NCBI GenBank assembly: GCA_029264225.1
Contig: JARICB010000387.1
Coordinates: forward strand, 1-8,767
Reading direction: 5' to 3'
DNA length: 8,767 nucleotides
Source of the DNA: Nocardioides sp.
Lineage (GTDB): Bacteria; Actinomycetota; Actinomycetes; Propionibacteriales; Nocardioidaceae
Below the pieces are notes generated by a model that did not search any database, was not told where the DNA came from, and saw only the letters and a list, made by a program, of their open reading frames with translations. Shown here piece by piece: positions 1 through 5,933 of this stretch. Position numbers and translations under genes: made by a program. How positions within the stretch are numbered: position 1 is the first letter of the stretch; each line of letters opens with the position of its first letter.

Positions 1-418
1 TCTGCTCGCCGGCACCCAGCGGGCGCTCAGTGCTCACCAGGTCGCCGATGCGCAGATCGTGCGGGTGCCCGGCACCTTCGAACTGCCGGTCGTCGCGCTG
101 GCGCTGGCGCGGCAGGGCTACGACGCAGTGGTGGCTCTCGGCGTGGTGATCCGTGGCGGCACCCCGCACTTCGACTACATCTGCTCCGCCGCCACCGACG
201 GGCTGACCCGGGTCACGCTCGATACCGGTGTGCCGGTCGGCTTCGGCGTACTCACCTGCGACAACGACGAGCAGGCGCTCGACCGCGCTGGCTTGGAGGG
301 CTCGAGCGAGGACAAGGGCTGGGAGGCCACCGCCGCAGCCCTGGGCACGGCCCGCACGCTGGCCACGTTGAAGGCTGCGTCGGAGACCGGGGCGTCGCAG
401 AGCCGCACGACCGCCTAG
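1..418 (+). CDS. ribH: 6,7-dimethyl-8-ribityllumazine synthase, 5' end missing
   Basis: Lumazine synthase joins 5-amino-6-ribitylamino-uracil with 3,4-dihydroxy-2-butanone 4-phosphate, the penultimate step of riboflavin synthesis in the cytoplasm. The reading frame is open from base 2 with no start in view. 138 residues are visible of a usual 155-160, so about 20 N-terminal residues lie upstream. Family landmarks are VPGTFELP (visible residues 22-29, substrate pocket), [15 protein letters not shown] (45-59), which contains the phosphate-binding GGT and the catalytic His56, and [18 protein letters not shown] followed by EDKGWEA near the C-terminus. The tail after that is Ala/Thr/Ser-rich and poorly conserved. 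It ends at TAG 416-418. hisE follows 11 bases later in the same direction, so the riboflavin genes probably lie just left of the window. Confidence 0.96.
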   Translation, partial: LLAGTQRALSAHQVADAQIVRVPGTFELPVVALALARQGYDAVVALGVVIRGGTPHFDYICSAATDGLTRVTLDTGVPVGFGVLTCDNDEQALDRAGLEGSSEDKGWEATAAALGTARTLATLKAASETGASQSRTTA

Positions 419-429
419 GCTTGGTTCCT
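416..429 (+). promoter_or_regulatory. Possible -10 element for hisE
   Basis: TAGGCT at 416-421 fits the actinobacterial -10 pattern TANNNT and lies 8 bases before the GTG chosen for hisE. It overlaps the ribH stop codon. No good -35 or Shine-Dalgarno sequence is visible, so hisE may be read from a leaderless transcript or simply by read-through from ribH. This is a weak, pattern-only call. Confidence 0.25.
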
Positions 430-693
430 GTGAAGACGTTCGAAGAACTCTGGGCCGAGCTGAGCGAGAAGGCCGAGAACCGACCCGAGGGATCCGGCAC
501 CGTCCGCGAACTCGATGCCGGCATCCACGCCATCGGCAAGAAGCTGATCGAGGAGGCGGCCGAGTCCTGGATGGCCGCCGAGCACGAGGGCAAGGATGCG
601 ACCGCCCTGGAGATCAGCCAACTGCTCTACCACGCGCAGGTGCTGATGCTGGCGAGCGGCCTGACCCTCGACGACGTCTACGCCCACCTCTGA
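430..693 (+). CDS. hisE: Phosphoribosyl-ATP pyrophosphatase
   Basis: HisE hydrolyses phosphoribosyl-ATP to phosphoribosyl-AMP and pyrophosphate, step 2 of histidine synthesis. It belongs to the all-alpha NTP pyrophosphatase (MazG-like) superfamily. From GTG at 430 the protein is 87 residues, a usual length. Visible family marks are the N-terminal [10 protein letters not shown] (2-11), RPEGSGTV (18-25), the acidic metal-binding helix KKLIEEAAE (37-45) and [13 protein letters not shown] (61-73), ending in [11 protein letters not shown]. The actinobacterial form has EISQLLY where many proteins have an ExxDLLY motif. TTG at 421 is an alternative start that would add three residues. I prefer GTG 430 because homologues begin close to KTFE. 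No Shine-Dalgarno is evident at either start. hisG starts 10 bases after the stop, so the two are almost certainly co-transcribed. Confidence 0.95.
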   Translation: MKTFEELWAELSEKAENRPEGSGTVRELDAGIHAIGKKLIEEAAESWMAAEHEGKDATALEISQLLYHAQVLMLASGLTLDDVYAHL

Positions 694-703
694 AAGATCA
701 CCG

Positions 704-1549
704 ATGACCCTTCGTATCGCCGTCCCCAACAAGGGGTCCCTGGCCCAGCCCGCCTCCGACATCCTGCGCGAATCCGGCTACCGGCAGCGCAGTGAGTCCA
801 AGGAGCTCTCGCTCGTCGACGTCGACAACGACGTCGAGTTCTTCTACCTGCGCCCGCGTGACATCGCGGTCTACGTCGGCGAGGGTACCCTCGACGTCGG
901 GATCACCGGCCGCGACCTGCTCCTCGACTCCGGAGCCAAGGCAGAGGAAGTCATGGACCTTGGCTTCGGCCGCTCCAGCTTCCACTTCGCCGGCCCGGCC
1001 GGTCGCTACGACAACGTGGAGCAGCTCAGGGGCCTCCGCATCGCCACGTCGTACGTCGGCGTGGTCGAGGACTTCTTGTTCCGTCGCCAGATCGAGGCCA
1101 GCGTTACCCGCCTCGACGGTGCGGTCGAGACCAGCATCAAGCTCGGTGTCGCCGACGTGATCGCCGACGTGGTGGAGACCGGCTCGACCCTGCGGCACGC
1201 GGGGCTGGCCACCTTCGGCGAGGTCATCCTCGAGTCGGAGGCGGTGCTGATCATCCGTGACGGTGCGGCCGACGCCGAGTTCGAGGTGTTCCGCCGTCGT
1301 GTCGAGGGCGTGATGGTGGCCCGCAGCTACGTCATGATGGATTACGACATCGAGGAGTCACACCTCGCTGAGGCTACGGCGATGGCACCCGGGCTCGAGA
1401 GCCCGACCATCTCGCCACTGGGTCGCGCCGGCTGGGTAGCGGTCCGGGTGATGGTGCCGCGGGTCGGCTCCCAGCGACTGATGGACTCGCTCTACAGCAT
1501 GGGCGCCCGGGCGATCCTGCTGACCGACATCCACGCCTGTCGGCTCTGA
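704..1549 (+). CDS. hisG: ATP phosphoribosyltransferase, long form
   Basis: HisG condenses ATP with PRPP to give phosphoribosyl-ATP, the committed and histidine-inhibited first step of histidine synthesis. At 281 residues it is the long, self-regulated form, not the short form that needs HisZ. The N-terminus LRIAVPNKGSL (3-13) starts the first catalytic lobe. YVGEGTLDVGITGRDLL (57-73) is typical of the family. DVIADVVETGSTLRHAGL (151-168) is the PRPP-binding signature. From about residue 206 to the end lies the ACT-like regulatory domain, with PGLESPTISPL (229-239), WVAVRVMVP (244-252) and the closing ARAILLTDIHACRL. The ATG at 704 has a weak purine run (GAAAG, 692-696) at a workable distance. 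The gene lies 10 bases after hisE and 2 bases before the PH-domain gene. Confidence 0.97.
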   Translation: MTLRIAVPNKGSLAQPASDILRESGYRQRSESKELSLVDVDNDVEFFYLRPRDIAVYVGEGTLDVGITGRDLLLDSGAKAEEVMDLGFGRSSFHFAGPAGRYDNVEQLRGLRIATSYVGVVEDFLFRRQIEASVTRLDGAVETSIKLGVADVIADVVETGSTLRHAGLATFGEVILESEAVLIIRDGAADAEFEVFRRRVEGVMVARSYVMMDYDIEESHLAEATAMAPGLESPTISPLGRAGWVAVRVMVPRVGSQRLMDSLYSMGARAILLTDIHACRL

Positions 1550-1551
1550 CG

Positions 1552-2010
1552 ATGTCTGTTCCAGGTCGTCGCGACCCGATCGAGCCGGTGTCATTGCCAC
1601 ACACGTGGCGTCCGTTCGGGGTTCGGGTCGCCCTGCTGTTCTTCGGTGCGATGCTCGTGGTGTTCTGTGGTTTCGCCTGGTTCGGCCTCGACGCCGAGAT
1701 CCGGGCCAAGGTCACCCTCTTCGAGCGTCTGACGCTGGTGTTCCTTACCCTCTTGGCGGGCTCCGTCGCGCACGCGCTGATTCGCTCCCGCGTGGTGGCC
1801 ACGGAGGCCGGGCTCGAAGTGGTCAACGGCTATCGCCGACACACCTACGAGTGGGCCGAGATCGTGGAGATCCACCTCAGCCGGGGTGCCCCGTGGGCGA
1901 GCCTCGACCTCTCCGACGGCACCACGATGTCGGTCCTGGCGGTGCAGAATGCCGACGGCGACCGAGCCGTCAACGCAGTGCGTGCGATTCGCACGCTCAT
2001 CGATCGCTGA
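1552..2010 (+). CDS. Small membrane protein with bacterial PH-like domain
   Basis: A 152-residue protein with two predicted membrane helices close together (about 23-45, VALLFFGAMLVVF and onward, and about 58-77), followed by a soluble segment (about 80-150). That segment resembles the bacterial PH-like domain found in many small actinobacterial membrane proteins (bPH_6 type), with a TEAGLEVVNGYRRHTYEWAEI stretch near 84-104. The molecular function is unknown. The ATG lies 2 bases after the hisG stop, so it is the last gene of the his cluster and its translation is probably coupled to hisG. From memory, a membrane protein also follows hisG in mycobacteria (Rv2120c region), which suggests conserved linkage without showing a role in histidine synthesis. 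Its 3' end overlaps the convergent epimerase gene by 14 bases. Domain assignment is by eye. Confidence 0.8.
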   Translation: MSVPGRRDPIEPVSLPHTWRPFGVRVALLFFGAMLVVFCGFAWFGLDAEIRAKVTLFERLTLVFLTLLAGSVAHALIRSRVVATEAGLEVVNGYRRHTYEWAEIVEIHLSRGAPWASLDLSDGTTMSVLAVQNADGDRAVNAVRAIRTLIDR

Positions 2011-2012
2011 GC
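1995..2012. repeat. Inverted repeat holding both convergent stop codons
   Basis: GCTCA (1995-1999) and TGAGC (2008-2012) form a 5-bp stem around an 8-base loop. The plus-strand stop TGA (2008-2010) and the minus-strand stop (1997-1999) both lie in the stem. The two convergent genes overlap by 14 bases, so this is the only structure available at their shared end. There is no T-run on either side, so a terminator role is doubtful. Confidence 0.3.
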
Positions 2013-2914
2013 AGCCGGATTCCCCAGGTCACCGAGAGTTCGTCGCCGGCCTCGCCGGCGGCAGCCAGCGTGACCAGGTCGGTGCCGGAGTTGAAGGCAT
2101 CCGGTGGTGCGGTCATCGGCTCGATCGCCAGCGACCGGCGCTCGCGGCCGGGTGCGTCGTCGCCGCTGTAGACCTGCAGCCACCGGATCTTTTCATCGAC
2201 CCACAGTTCGACGCCCCGACCGCCCGGTTCGCGCAGGGTGGCGGTTGCGATCTCGTCGACGCGGTCCAGGTCTCCGTACGTCTCGTCGAAGGCCATCGTG
2301 CCGATCGATCGGCGCGTTCGGAAGTCGTGCTCCTTACCGACCGGGACGGTCTCGGTGGGGAGTAGCCGCTCGTCGCTCAGCATCCTGGTGCTGGCGGGCA
2401 GGGTGAGCTGCAGGTGGTCGATGCCGGAGCCGACGCACAGGTAGGGATGGGCGCCGCTGGCATACGGCGCAGGCTCGCTGCTGAGGTTGGTCGCCGTCTG
2501 GGTCACGGTCAGTCCGTCGGCGGCCAGGTCGTAGAGGACGTGGAGGTCGACGGTCCAGGGGTAGCCGCTCTGCGCCATCACTCGCAGCACCAGGGAGACC
2601 GAGGTGGCGGTATGTTCCTCCACCGTCCACGCTGCCCAGCGGGCCAGCCCGTGCGAGGCATTGGAGCGGCTGGGCTCGGTCAGCGCGAGTTGCAGGTCAC
2701 GGCCCTCGAAGGAGTACTTGCCGTCGCGGATCCGGTTCGGCCAGGGCATCAGTAGTTGGCCCCGGCCACCGGGGGACATCTCGTCCTCGGTGAAGCCGTC
2801 GATGAGCGGCCGTCCGTTGTGCTCCAGCAGGCGCAGTGCCGCGCCGCTCTCGGTGATGACCGCGGCATACCCCGCAGCGGCGATCTCGAACTGTTCTCCG
2901 GAAGGGGCGACCAT
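1997..2914 (-). CDS. Aldose 1-epimerase family protein (GalM/YihR-like)
   Basis: A 305-residue mutarotase-family protein, expected to interconvert alpha and beta anomers of an aldose in the cytoplasm. The substrate cannot be read from the sequence. Family marks in order: PWPNRIRDGKYSF (57-69), SHGLARW (87-93) with His88, GAHPYL (154-159) with His156 as the likely general acid, AFDETYGDL (208-216) in the sugar pocket, and LAIEPMTAPPDAFN (262-275) with Glu265 as the likely general base. All key residues are therefore present. The form resembles the YihR/YeaD-like branch. The ATG at 2914 has TAGGTT six bases upstream, which suggests a leaderless start, although the kinase gene ends only 24 bases upstream on the same strand and read-through is also likely. 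The 3' end overlaps the convergent PH-domain gene by 14 bases. Confidence 0.93.
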   Translation of the reverse strand: MVAPSGEQFEIAAAGYAAVITESGAALRLLEHNGRPLIDGFTEDEMSPGGRGQLLMPWPNRIRDGKYSFEGRDLQLALTEPSRSNASHGLARWAAWTVEEHTATSVSLVLRVMAQSGYPWTVDLHVLYDLAADGLTVTQTATNLSSEPAPYASGAHPYLCVGSGIDHLQLTLPASTRMLSDERLLPTETVPVGKEHDFRTRRSIGTMAFDETYGDLDRVDEIATATLREPGGRGVELWVDEKIRWLQVYSGDDAPGRERRSLAIEPMTAPPDAFNSGTDLVTLAAAGEAGDELSVTWGIRLLSDR

Positions 2915-2926
2915 GGGTAGAACCTA
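2915..2926 (-). promoter_or_regulatory. -10-like element for leaderless epimerase transcript
   Basis: On the minus strand TAGGTT (2926 to 2921) fits TANNNT. It is followed by exactly six bases (CTACCC) and then the ATG of the epimerase. Transcription would start on or next to the A of ATG, giving a leaderless mRNA. No Shine-Dalgarno and no clear -35 are visible. The spacing matches two other starts in this window (5196 and 8398). Confidence 0.45.
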
Positions 2927-2938
2927 GGACCACCTGCC

Positions 2939-3472
2939 CTACGTGGTGTGGAGCAGGTCCGCGCGTTGTCGGGTGCGGTCACGTTCGTGCAGGCCGGCCT
3001 CGTCCACCAGCCACTTCTCCCACCACCCGTGCTGATCCGCACCGTCGCGGGCCATGCTGCGTGCGCGGCGTACGTCGAGGTCGGCTTCGACCCAGACGAG
3101 GGTGGTGATCAGCTCGTCGTAGGCCGCCGCCGCGGACCCGACCCCCTCGAGCAGGAGCACGCCACCGGGGGAGAGGGGGCGAGACTCGGCCCACTGGTCG
3201 GCGTACCACGACCACCGGGTCCAGCGCGACGGCCGCCCCTGCGCCAGTGGATGCAGGAACGCGCCGATGCTGCGACCGAGTCCGGGCAGTCCGTCCCAAC
3301 CCGCCAGGACCTCGTCGGTGTGGACGACTTGGATGCCCGGCAGGAGCGCCGCCACCTCGAGCGCCAGCGTGCTCTTGCCCGCACCGGCCAAGCCGTCGAT
3401 GCAGATCAGCCGGGCCGCCCCCAAGGTCGGGGGAGCGGCCAGTGCGTGGGCGAGGATCTCATCGGACCTCAG
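2939..3472 (-). CDS. P-loop kinase-like ATP-binding protein (uridine kinase-like)
   Basis: A P-loop NTPase with kinase features. From the proposed start (177 residues) the N-terminus is RSDEILAHALAAPP, then strand LICID (22-26), Walker A GLAGAGKST (27-35), an HTDEVLAGWDGL segment (51-62) placed like the acidic substrate site of nucleoside/pantothenate-type kinases, VLLLEGVGSA (105-114) like the Walker B strand, and an Arg-rich lid near RRARSMARD. The substrate is unknown. The start is a problem: the frame has no ATG or GTG between GTG 3589 (121 bases inside the upstream gene) and TTG 3424. I place the start at CTG 3472, which overlaps the upstream stop as CTGA, because the segment after it reads like conserved coding sequence. 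TTG 3424 (161 residues) is the nearest standard start and keeps the P-loop intact. It sits between the PLP enzyme and the epimerase on the same strand. Confidence 0.78.
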   Translation of the reverse strand: MRSDEILAHALAAPPTLGAARLICIDGLAGAGKSTLALEVAALLPGIQVVHTDEVLAGWDGLPGLGRSIGAFLHPLAQGRPSRWTRWSWYADQWAESRPLSPGGVLLLEGVGSAAAAYDELITTLVWVEADLDVRRARSMARDGADQHGWWEKWLVDEAGLHERDRTRQRADLLHTT

Positions 3473-4689
3473 AACGCGTACCCGAGGCCCCGATAGGTGG
3501 GCACCGAGTCGGTGATCGAGGCTCCGCTGACCAGATGTGCAGTGGTGATGTGCTCGAACAGTTCGCCCGACTTCGCGTGCCGGAACCACACCAGGTCGCC
3601 GATCGCGAGCAGTGCCGCCGGGTGACCGGTCAGTGGCGTCTGCACCTCGCCGGCACCCTCGAGACCGGTCAGGTGCAGGCCGGGCGGAGCCCACGGGATG
3701 GGGGCACGGTCGTCGCCGACCGGCCCCGAGGCGATCAGGCCGCCGCCGTGGACGGTCGCCATGGCGGGGTTCGGCTTGCGGCTGACCCGCAGACCGAAGA
3801 AGGCGGCGGGCTGCGGGCTGAATGACTGGTAGTGGTCGAACAGGCCGGGAGCCAGCAGTCCGGAGCCGGCCGCCACCTCGGTCACCACCGGGTCGGCGAC
3901 GGTGGACTCGACCGAGCCGGATCCGCCGCCGTTCCAGAACTCAAGGTCGGCGATCTCGTACAGGACGTCAGCGATCTCGCGGCGTCGGACGGCAAGCTGG
4001 GAAACGGAGGCGTGCTTGAGGCGCCGCACCACGAGCGACTTGGCTCGTTGGCTCGGTACGTCGTCGGGCACGCCGGCGACCTGGCCTTCGTAGGTCATCG
4101 CGCCGACCAGGCGGAAGCCGTCGCGGGCGGCCACGGTGCGGGCCAACGAGGTGACCGTGGCCGTGTCGTAGAGCGGGGAACGCTTGGGTCCGAGGTGCTG
4201 GCCGCCCATGCGCAGGCCGGCGTCGATGTCGAGAGCGATCCGGATCGGGACCGCCTTCGAGTGGCGCGCTGCATCGACCACGTCGAGGTGGGCCACGTCA
4301 TCGATCATCAGCGTGATCGCAGCGGCCGCGGCCGGCGACGAGACCAGGTCGGCCAGCGCTCCGCGATCGAGTGTCGGGTAGCCCATGACGATGTCGTCGC
4401 TGATCCCGCTCTCGTGCAGCAGCAGCGCCTCGCGCAGCGAGAACGCGAGCACGCCGCTGTAGCCGGGCTGAGCCAGCGCGCGCTCGATCAACGCAGGTAC
4501 GCGTACGGACTTGGAGGCCACGCGGATCGTCTTGGCCCCAGCCCGGCGCGACAGGTCGACAGCGTTGGCGTCGAAGGCGTCGAGGTCGACGACCGCGATG
4601 GGGGTCGGCAGTGGCTCGGGGTGTGCGTCCACGGCGGAGCGGAGTCGACTCCACAGGCGGTTGCGGTCGACGTAGTCGGAGCTGCTCAT
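3469..4689 (-). CDS. PLP-dependent amino acid deaminase/aldolase (alanine racemase-like fold III)
   Basis: A 406-residue fold-III PLP enzyme related to alanine racemase N-terminal domains and to D-threonine aldolase/D-serine dehydratase. PTPIAVVDLDAFDANA (28-43) opens the TIM barrel. RVASKSVR (56-63) carries Lys60, the expected Schiff-base lysine. DAGLRMGG (156-163) and VGAMTYEGQVAG (195-206) are barrel strands. WNGGGSGSVEST (252-263) is the glycine-rich phosphate-binding loop. The C-terminal domain has GAGEVQTPL (345-353) and VWFRHAKSGEL (367-377), and ends VPTYRGLGYAF. Related actinobacterial proteins of the same length are usually named amino acid deaminase/aldolase, without a proven substrate. 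The ATG at 4689 overlaps the upstream membrane-protein stop as ATGA, so translation is coupled. The alternative label, alanine racemase, is less likely because the C-terminal domain is of the other type. Confidence 0.88.
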   Translation of the reverse strand: MSSSDYVDRNRLWSRLRSAVDAHPEPLPTPIAVVDLDAFDANAVDLSRRAGAKTIRVASKSVRVPALIERALAQPGYSGVLAFSLREALLLHESGISDDIVMGYPTLDRGALADLVSSPAAAAAITLMIDDVAHLDVVDAARHSKAVPIRIALDIDAGLRMGGQHLGPKRSPLYDTATVTSLARTVAARDGFRLVGAMTYEGQVAGVPDDVPSQRAKSLVVRRLKHASVSQLAVRRREIADVLYEIADLEFWNGGGSGSVESTVADPVVTEVAAGSGLLAPGLFDHYQSFSPQPAAFFGLRVSRKPNPAMATVHGGGLIASGPVGDDRAPIPWAPPGLHLTGLEGAGEVQTPLTGHPAALLAIGDLVWFRHAKSGELFEHITTAHLVSGASITDSVPTYRGLGYAF

Positions 4690-5150
4690 TCGATTCCGTG
4701 CTTCCTCAGGAGGGCTCCGATGTCGGCCGTGTCGTCGTCAACCACCGCATTTCGTTGCGGGTCTCGAGTGGAGGTCGCTTCGGGTAGCGGCTTCTTCTTG
4801 CGGGCGGATCTGCTGGGGGTGGTGGTGTCGGGCTGCCGGGTGGCCGCCGCAAGCTGACGATCCCGCAGGATCCCGGCAAGGAAGATGAACGCCACGCCGA
4901 AGCCGGCCAACCCGATCCCGGTCCAGGTGAACGGGTTGAACACGAATCCGGAGGCCCAGTCGGCGACCGAGGTGGTGATCTCGGTGAACATCTCCAAGGT
5001 GCCGCTCAGGTAGGCCGCCGCCGGCAACATGGTGAATCCGAACGCGCGCATGGCGCCGATCGCGCCGCGGCGCTGATAGGACACCCACGTCCATACCAGC
5101 CCGATGACGGTCAATGTGGCGGCCAATGCCGCCCAGGTTGCCTGATCCAC
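4686..5150 (-). CDS. Small three-helix membrane protein of unknown function
   Basis: From GTG 5150 the protein is 154 residues: DQATWAALAATLTVIGLVW starts right after the initiator and forms helix 1 (about 5-24), RAFGFTMLPAAAYLSGTL forms helix 2 (about 35-52), and TWTGIGLAGFGVAFIFLAGIL forms helix 3 (about 75-95). A soluble tail follows with a basic KKK patch (118-120), an acidic DDD patch (138-140) and a final ALLRKHGIE. The tail is probably cytoplasmic by the positive-inside rule. I chose GTG 5150 because the hydrophobic domain begins directly after it and longer versions (to 5300) would run across the divergent sseB-like start. GGAAG (5164-5160) lies 9 bases before it as a possible Shine-Dalgarno. 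It is the first gene of the minus-strand block, and its stop overlaps the PLP-enzyme start by 4 bases. I do not recognise a function. Confidence 0.8.
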   Translation of the reverse strand: MDQATWAALAATLTVIGLVWTWVSYQRRGAIGAMRAFGFTMLPAAAYLSGTLEMFTEITTSVADWASGFVFNPFTWTGIGLAGFGVAFIFLAGILRDRQLAAATRQPDTTTPSRSARKKKPLPEATSTRDPQRNAVVDDDTADIGALLRKHGIE

Positions 5151-5160
5151 GGCACCAGAC

Positions 5161-5189
5161 TTCCACAGTGGATGAGGGCAGTGGACAAT
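5161..5189 (+). promoter_or_regulatory. Probable promoter of the sseB-like gene
   Basis: TTCCAC (5161-5166) and GACAAT (5184-5189) are spaced by 17 bases and resemble -35 and -10 elements (3/6 and 4/6 matches to the sigma70-type consensus). Six bases (GACCGC) separate the -10 from GTG 5196, so the transcript would be leaderless. The element sits in the 45-base divergent region between two oppositely directed genes. Confidence 0.45.
5162..5185. repeat. Palindrome and direct repeat in the divergent promoter region
   Basis: TCCAC-A-GTGGA (5162-5172) is a perfect 5-bp inverted repeat around one base. CAGTGGA occurs twice in direct orientation, at 5166-5172 and 5179-5185, 13 bases apart. These lie inside the promoter spacer and next to the -10 of the sseB-like gene, and upstream of the minus-strand block, a suitable place for an operator. 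No regulator is encoded nearby. The repeats are short enough to arise by chance. Confidence 0.3.
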
Positions 5190-5195
5190 GACCGC

Positions 5196-5696
5196 GTGGA
5201 GCGACTCATCCCTGATCCCGGGTTCGCCGGAGACGACGGCGCCGCCGACGCACAAGTGACGGCTGTGCTGAGTGCTTACGAAGGTGCCGAGGCCAGTCAT
5301 GGAGACGCGCTGATGGTGCTCCAGGACTCAAGACTGCTGGTGCCGGTCGTGGCCATCCTCGGTGAGGTTGAGTACGACGAAGGCGGACTCGCCCACGACA
5401 AGACCAGCGACATGGCCGCCGTGCTCATGCAGGGCAGTGACGGCCGGTTGGCGCTGCTGGCCTTCACCTCCACCGCCGCGCTGGAGCAATGGAACGCCGA
5501 CGCCAGGCCGGTGCCAGTCCCGGCACGCATCGCCGCTCAGTCCGCCGTCCAGGACAACGCCGCAGCGCTGGTCATCGACATCGCCGGCCCGGTCACCATC
5601 GTGATCGAGGGCGACGACCTGACGGCCTTGGCCTCGGGGTGGCAGCTGGCCCGCGCGGGCGACCAGACCGTCTGGATTGGGCCATCCGCACAGTGA
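5196..5696 (+). CDS. SseB-like N-terminal domain protein
   Basis: A 166-residue soluble protein resembling the SseB N-terminal domain family that precedes infC in many actinobacteria. The N-terminal ERLIPDPGFAGDDGAADAQV reads like the usual start of these proteins. VPVVAILGEVEY (about 49-60), DMAAVLMQGSDGRLALLAFTS and ALEQWNADARPVPV follow the expected core, with an alpha/beta pattern and no membrane segment. The molecular role of the family is unsettled. In Salmonella SseB itself is a type III secretion translocon part, but that role should not be carried over here. I chose GTG 5196, not ATG 5172 or GTG 5181, because a -10-like GACAAT lies exactly six bases before it, which would make it leaderless, and because the family similarity begins there. 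No Shine-Dalgarno is visible at 5196. The gene is divergent from the membrane-protein gene. Confidence 0.8.
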   Translation: MERLIPDPGFAGDDGAADAQVTAVLSAYEGAEASHGDALMVLQDSRLLVPVVAILGEVEYDEGGLAHDKTSDMAAVLMQGSDGRLALLAFTSTAALEQWNADARPVPVPARIAAQSAVQDNAAALVIDIAGPVTIVIEGDDLTALASGWQLARAGDQTVWIGPSAQ

Positions 5697-5707
5697 TCAG
5701 CTAGTCT
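5677..5707 (+). promoter_or_regulatory. Candidate promoter of the infC-rpmI-rplT operon
   Basis: TAGTCT (5702-5707) fits the actinobacterial -10 pattern, and TTGGGC (5677-5682) is a partial -35 at a long 19-base spacing. The pair straddles the end of the sseB-like gene. If used, transcription would begin near 5714 and leave an untranslated leader of about 220 bases before infC. The -35 match is poor. Confidence 0.4.
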
Positions 5708-5783
5708 TTCGTACTGACCGATCGATCCAGCTTGCTGAGTCGATCTACCAAGCGGGGACAGCACCTTCGTCTCCCACCCGCAC

Positions 5784-5797
5784 CGACCGCGAGGTCG
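5784..5797 (+). promoter_or_regulatory. GNRA-tetraloop hairpin in the infC leader
   Basis: CGACC (5784-5788) pairs perfectly with GGTCG (5793-5797) around the loop GCGA. GNRA loops are stable and often take part in tertiary contacts or protein binding in structured RNAs. The stem is only 5 bp, so on its own this is modest evidence. Confidence 0.4.
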
Positions 5798-5842
5798 TCG
5801 GGTTCCGGTCCGGATGTGACGCACGAATTGTGGCGACACTGC

Positions 5843-5881
5843 TGGCTCCCGCTTGGACACTGCGGGAGCCATTGTTCATTT
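5843..5881 (+). terminator. Intrinsic terminator/attenuator upstream of infC
   Basis: TGGCTCCCGC (5843-5852) and GCGGGAGCCA (5862-5871) are perfect reverse complements, giving a 10-bp stem with eight G-C pairs and a 9-base loop. The next ten bases, TTGTTCATTT (5872-5881), contain seven T. This is the form of a factor-independent terminator, placed between the likely promoter and infC, where it would act as an attenuator. The T-run is interrupted, so termination may be partial. It cannot serve the sseB-like gene alone without also affecting infC. Confidence 0.6.
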
Positions 5882-5891
5882 ACTGGCCAAT

Positions 5892-5930
5892 TCCTCCCCG
5901 GGTCTCACACCAACCCGACTCCCTGGAGGA
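5892..5930 (+). promoter_or_regulatory. Shine-Dalgarno of infC with a complementary masking arm
   Basis: GGAGGA (5925-5930) is a near-perfect Shine-Dalgarno four bases before the infC start ATC 5934, and it fixes that start. TCCTCC (5892-5897) is its exact reverse complement. Between them CGGGT (5899-5903) and ACCCG (5913-5917) also pair, closing a 9-base loop, so the whole segment can fold into an interrupted 11-bp hairpin with the ribosome site hidden. Confidence 0.5.
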
Positions 5931-5933
5931 CTC

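Larger units (their letters stand above)
5697..5933 (+). promoter_or_regulatory. Structured 5' leader of infC-rpmI-rplT (probable regulatory leader)
   Basis: This 237-base stretch, the longest gap in the window, holds no convincing gene. It contains several pairable elements in order: GATCGA/TCGATC (5720-5725 with 5740-5745), CGACC-GCGA-GGTCG (5784-5797, a GNRA-type tetraloop hairpin), a 10-bp terminator-like stem (5843-5871), and a stem that covers the infC Shine-Dalgarno (5892-5930). Competing pairings are possible: GCGGGG (5752-5757) with TCCCGC (5847-5852), and CTCCC (5771-5775) with GGGAG (5864-5868), either of which would break the terminator stem. In Bacillus subtilis and in proteobacteria, operons of this type are feedback-controlled by L20 binding the mRNA. 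I infer a comparable control here, but the structure is not recognisably the known L20 leader. Confidence 0.55.

Noticed and set aside
3832..4857. A 341-codon open frame on the plus strand opposite the PLP enzyme
   Set aside because: It is Gly/Arg/Val/Asp-rich with no family motif, and mirrors a well-supported gene on the other strand.
5151..5300. Longer version of the three-helix membrane protein starting at 5300
   Set aside because: The extra 50 residues overlap the divergent sseB-like gene and show no signal-peptide or family character.
5853..5933. N-terminal extension of IF3 to TTG 5853
   Set aside because: It would encode sequence unlike IF3 through the terminator loop and the Shine-Dalgarno. 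The strong GGAGGA points to ATC 5934.
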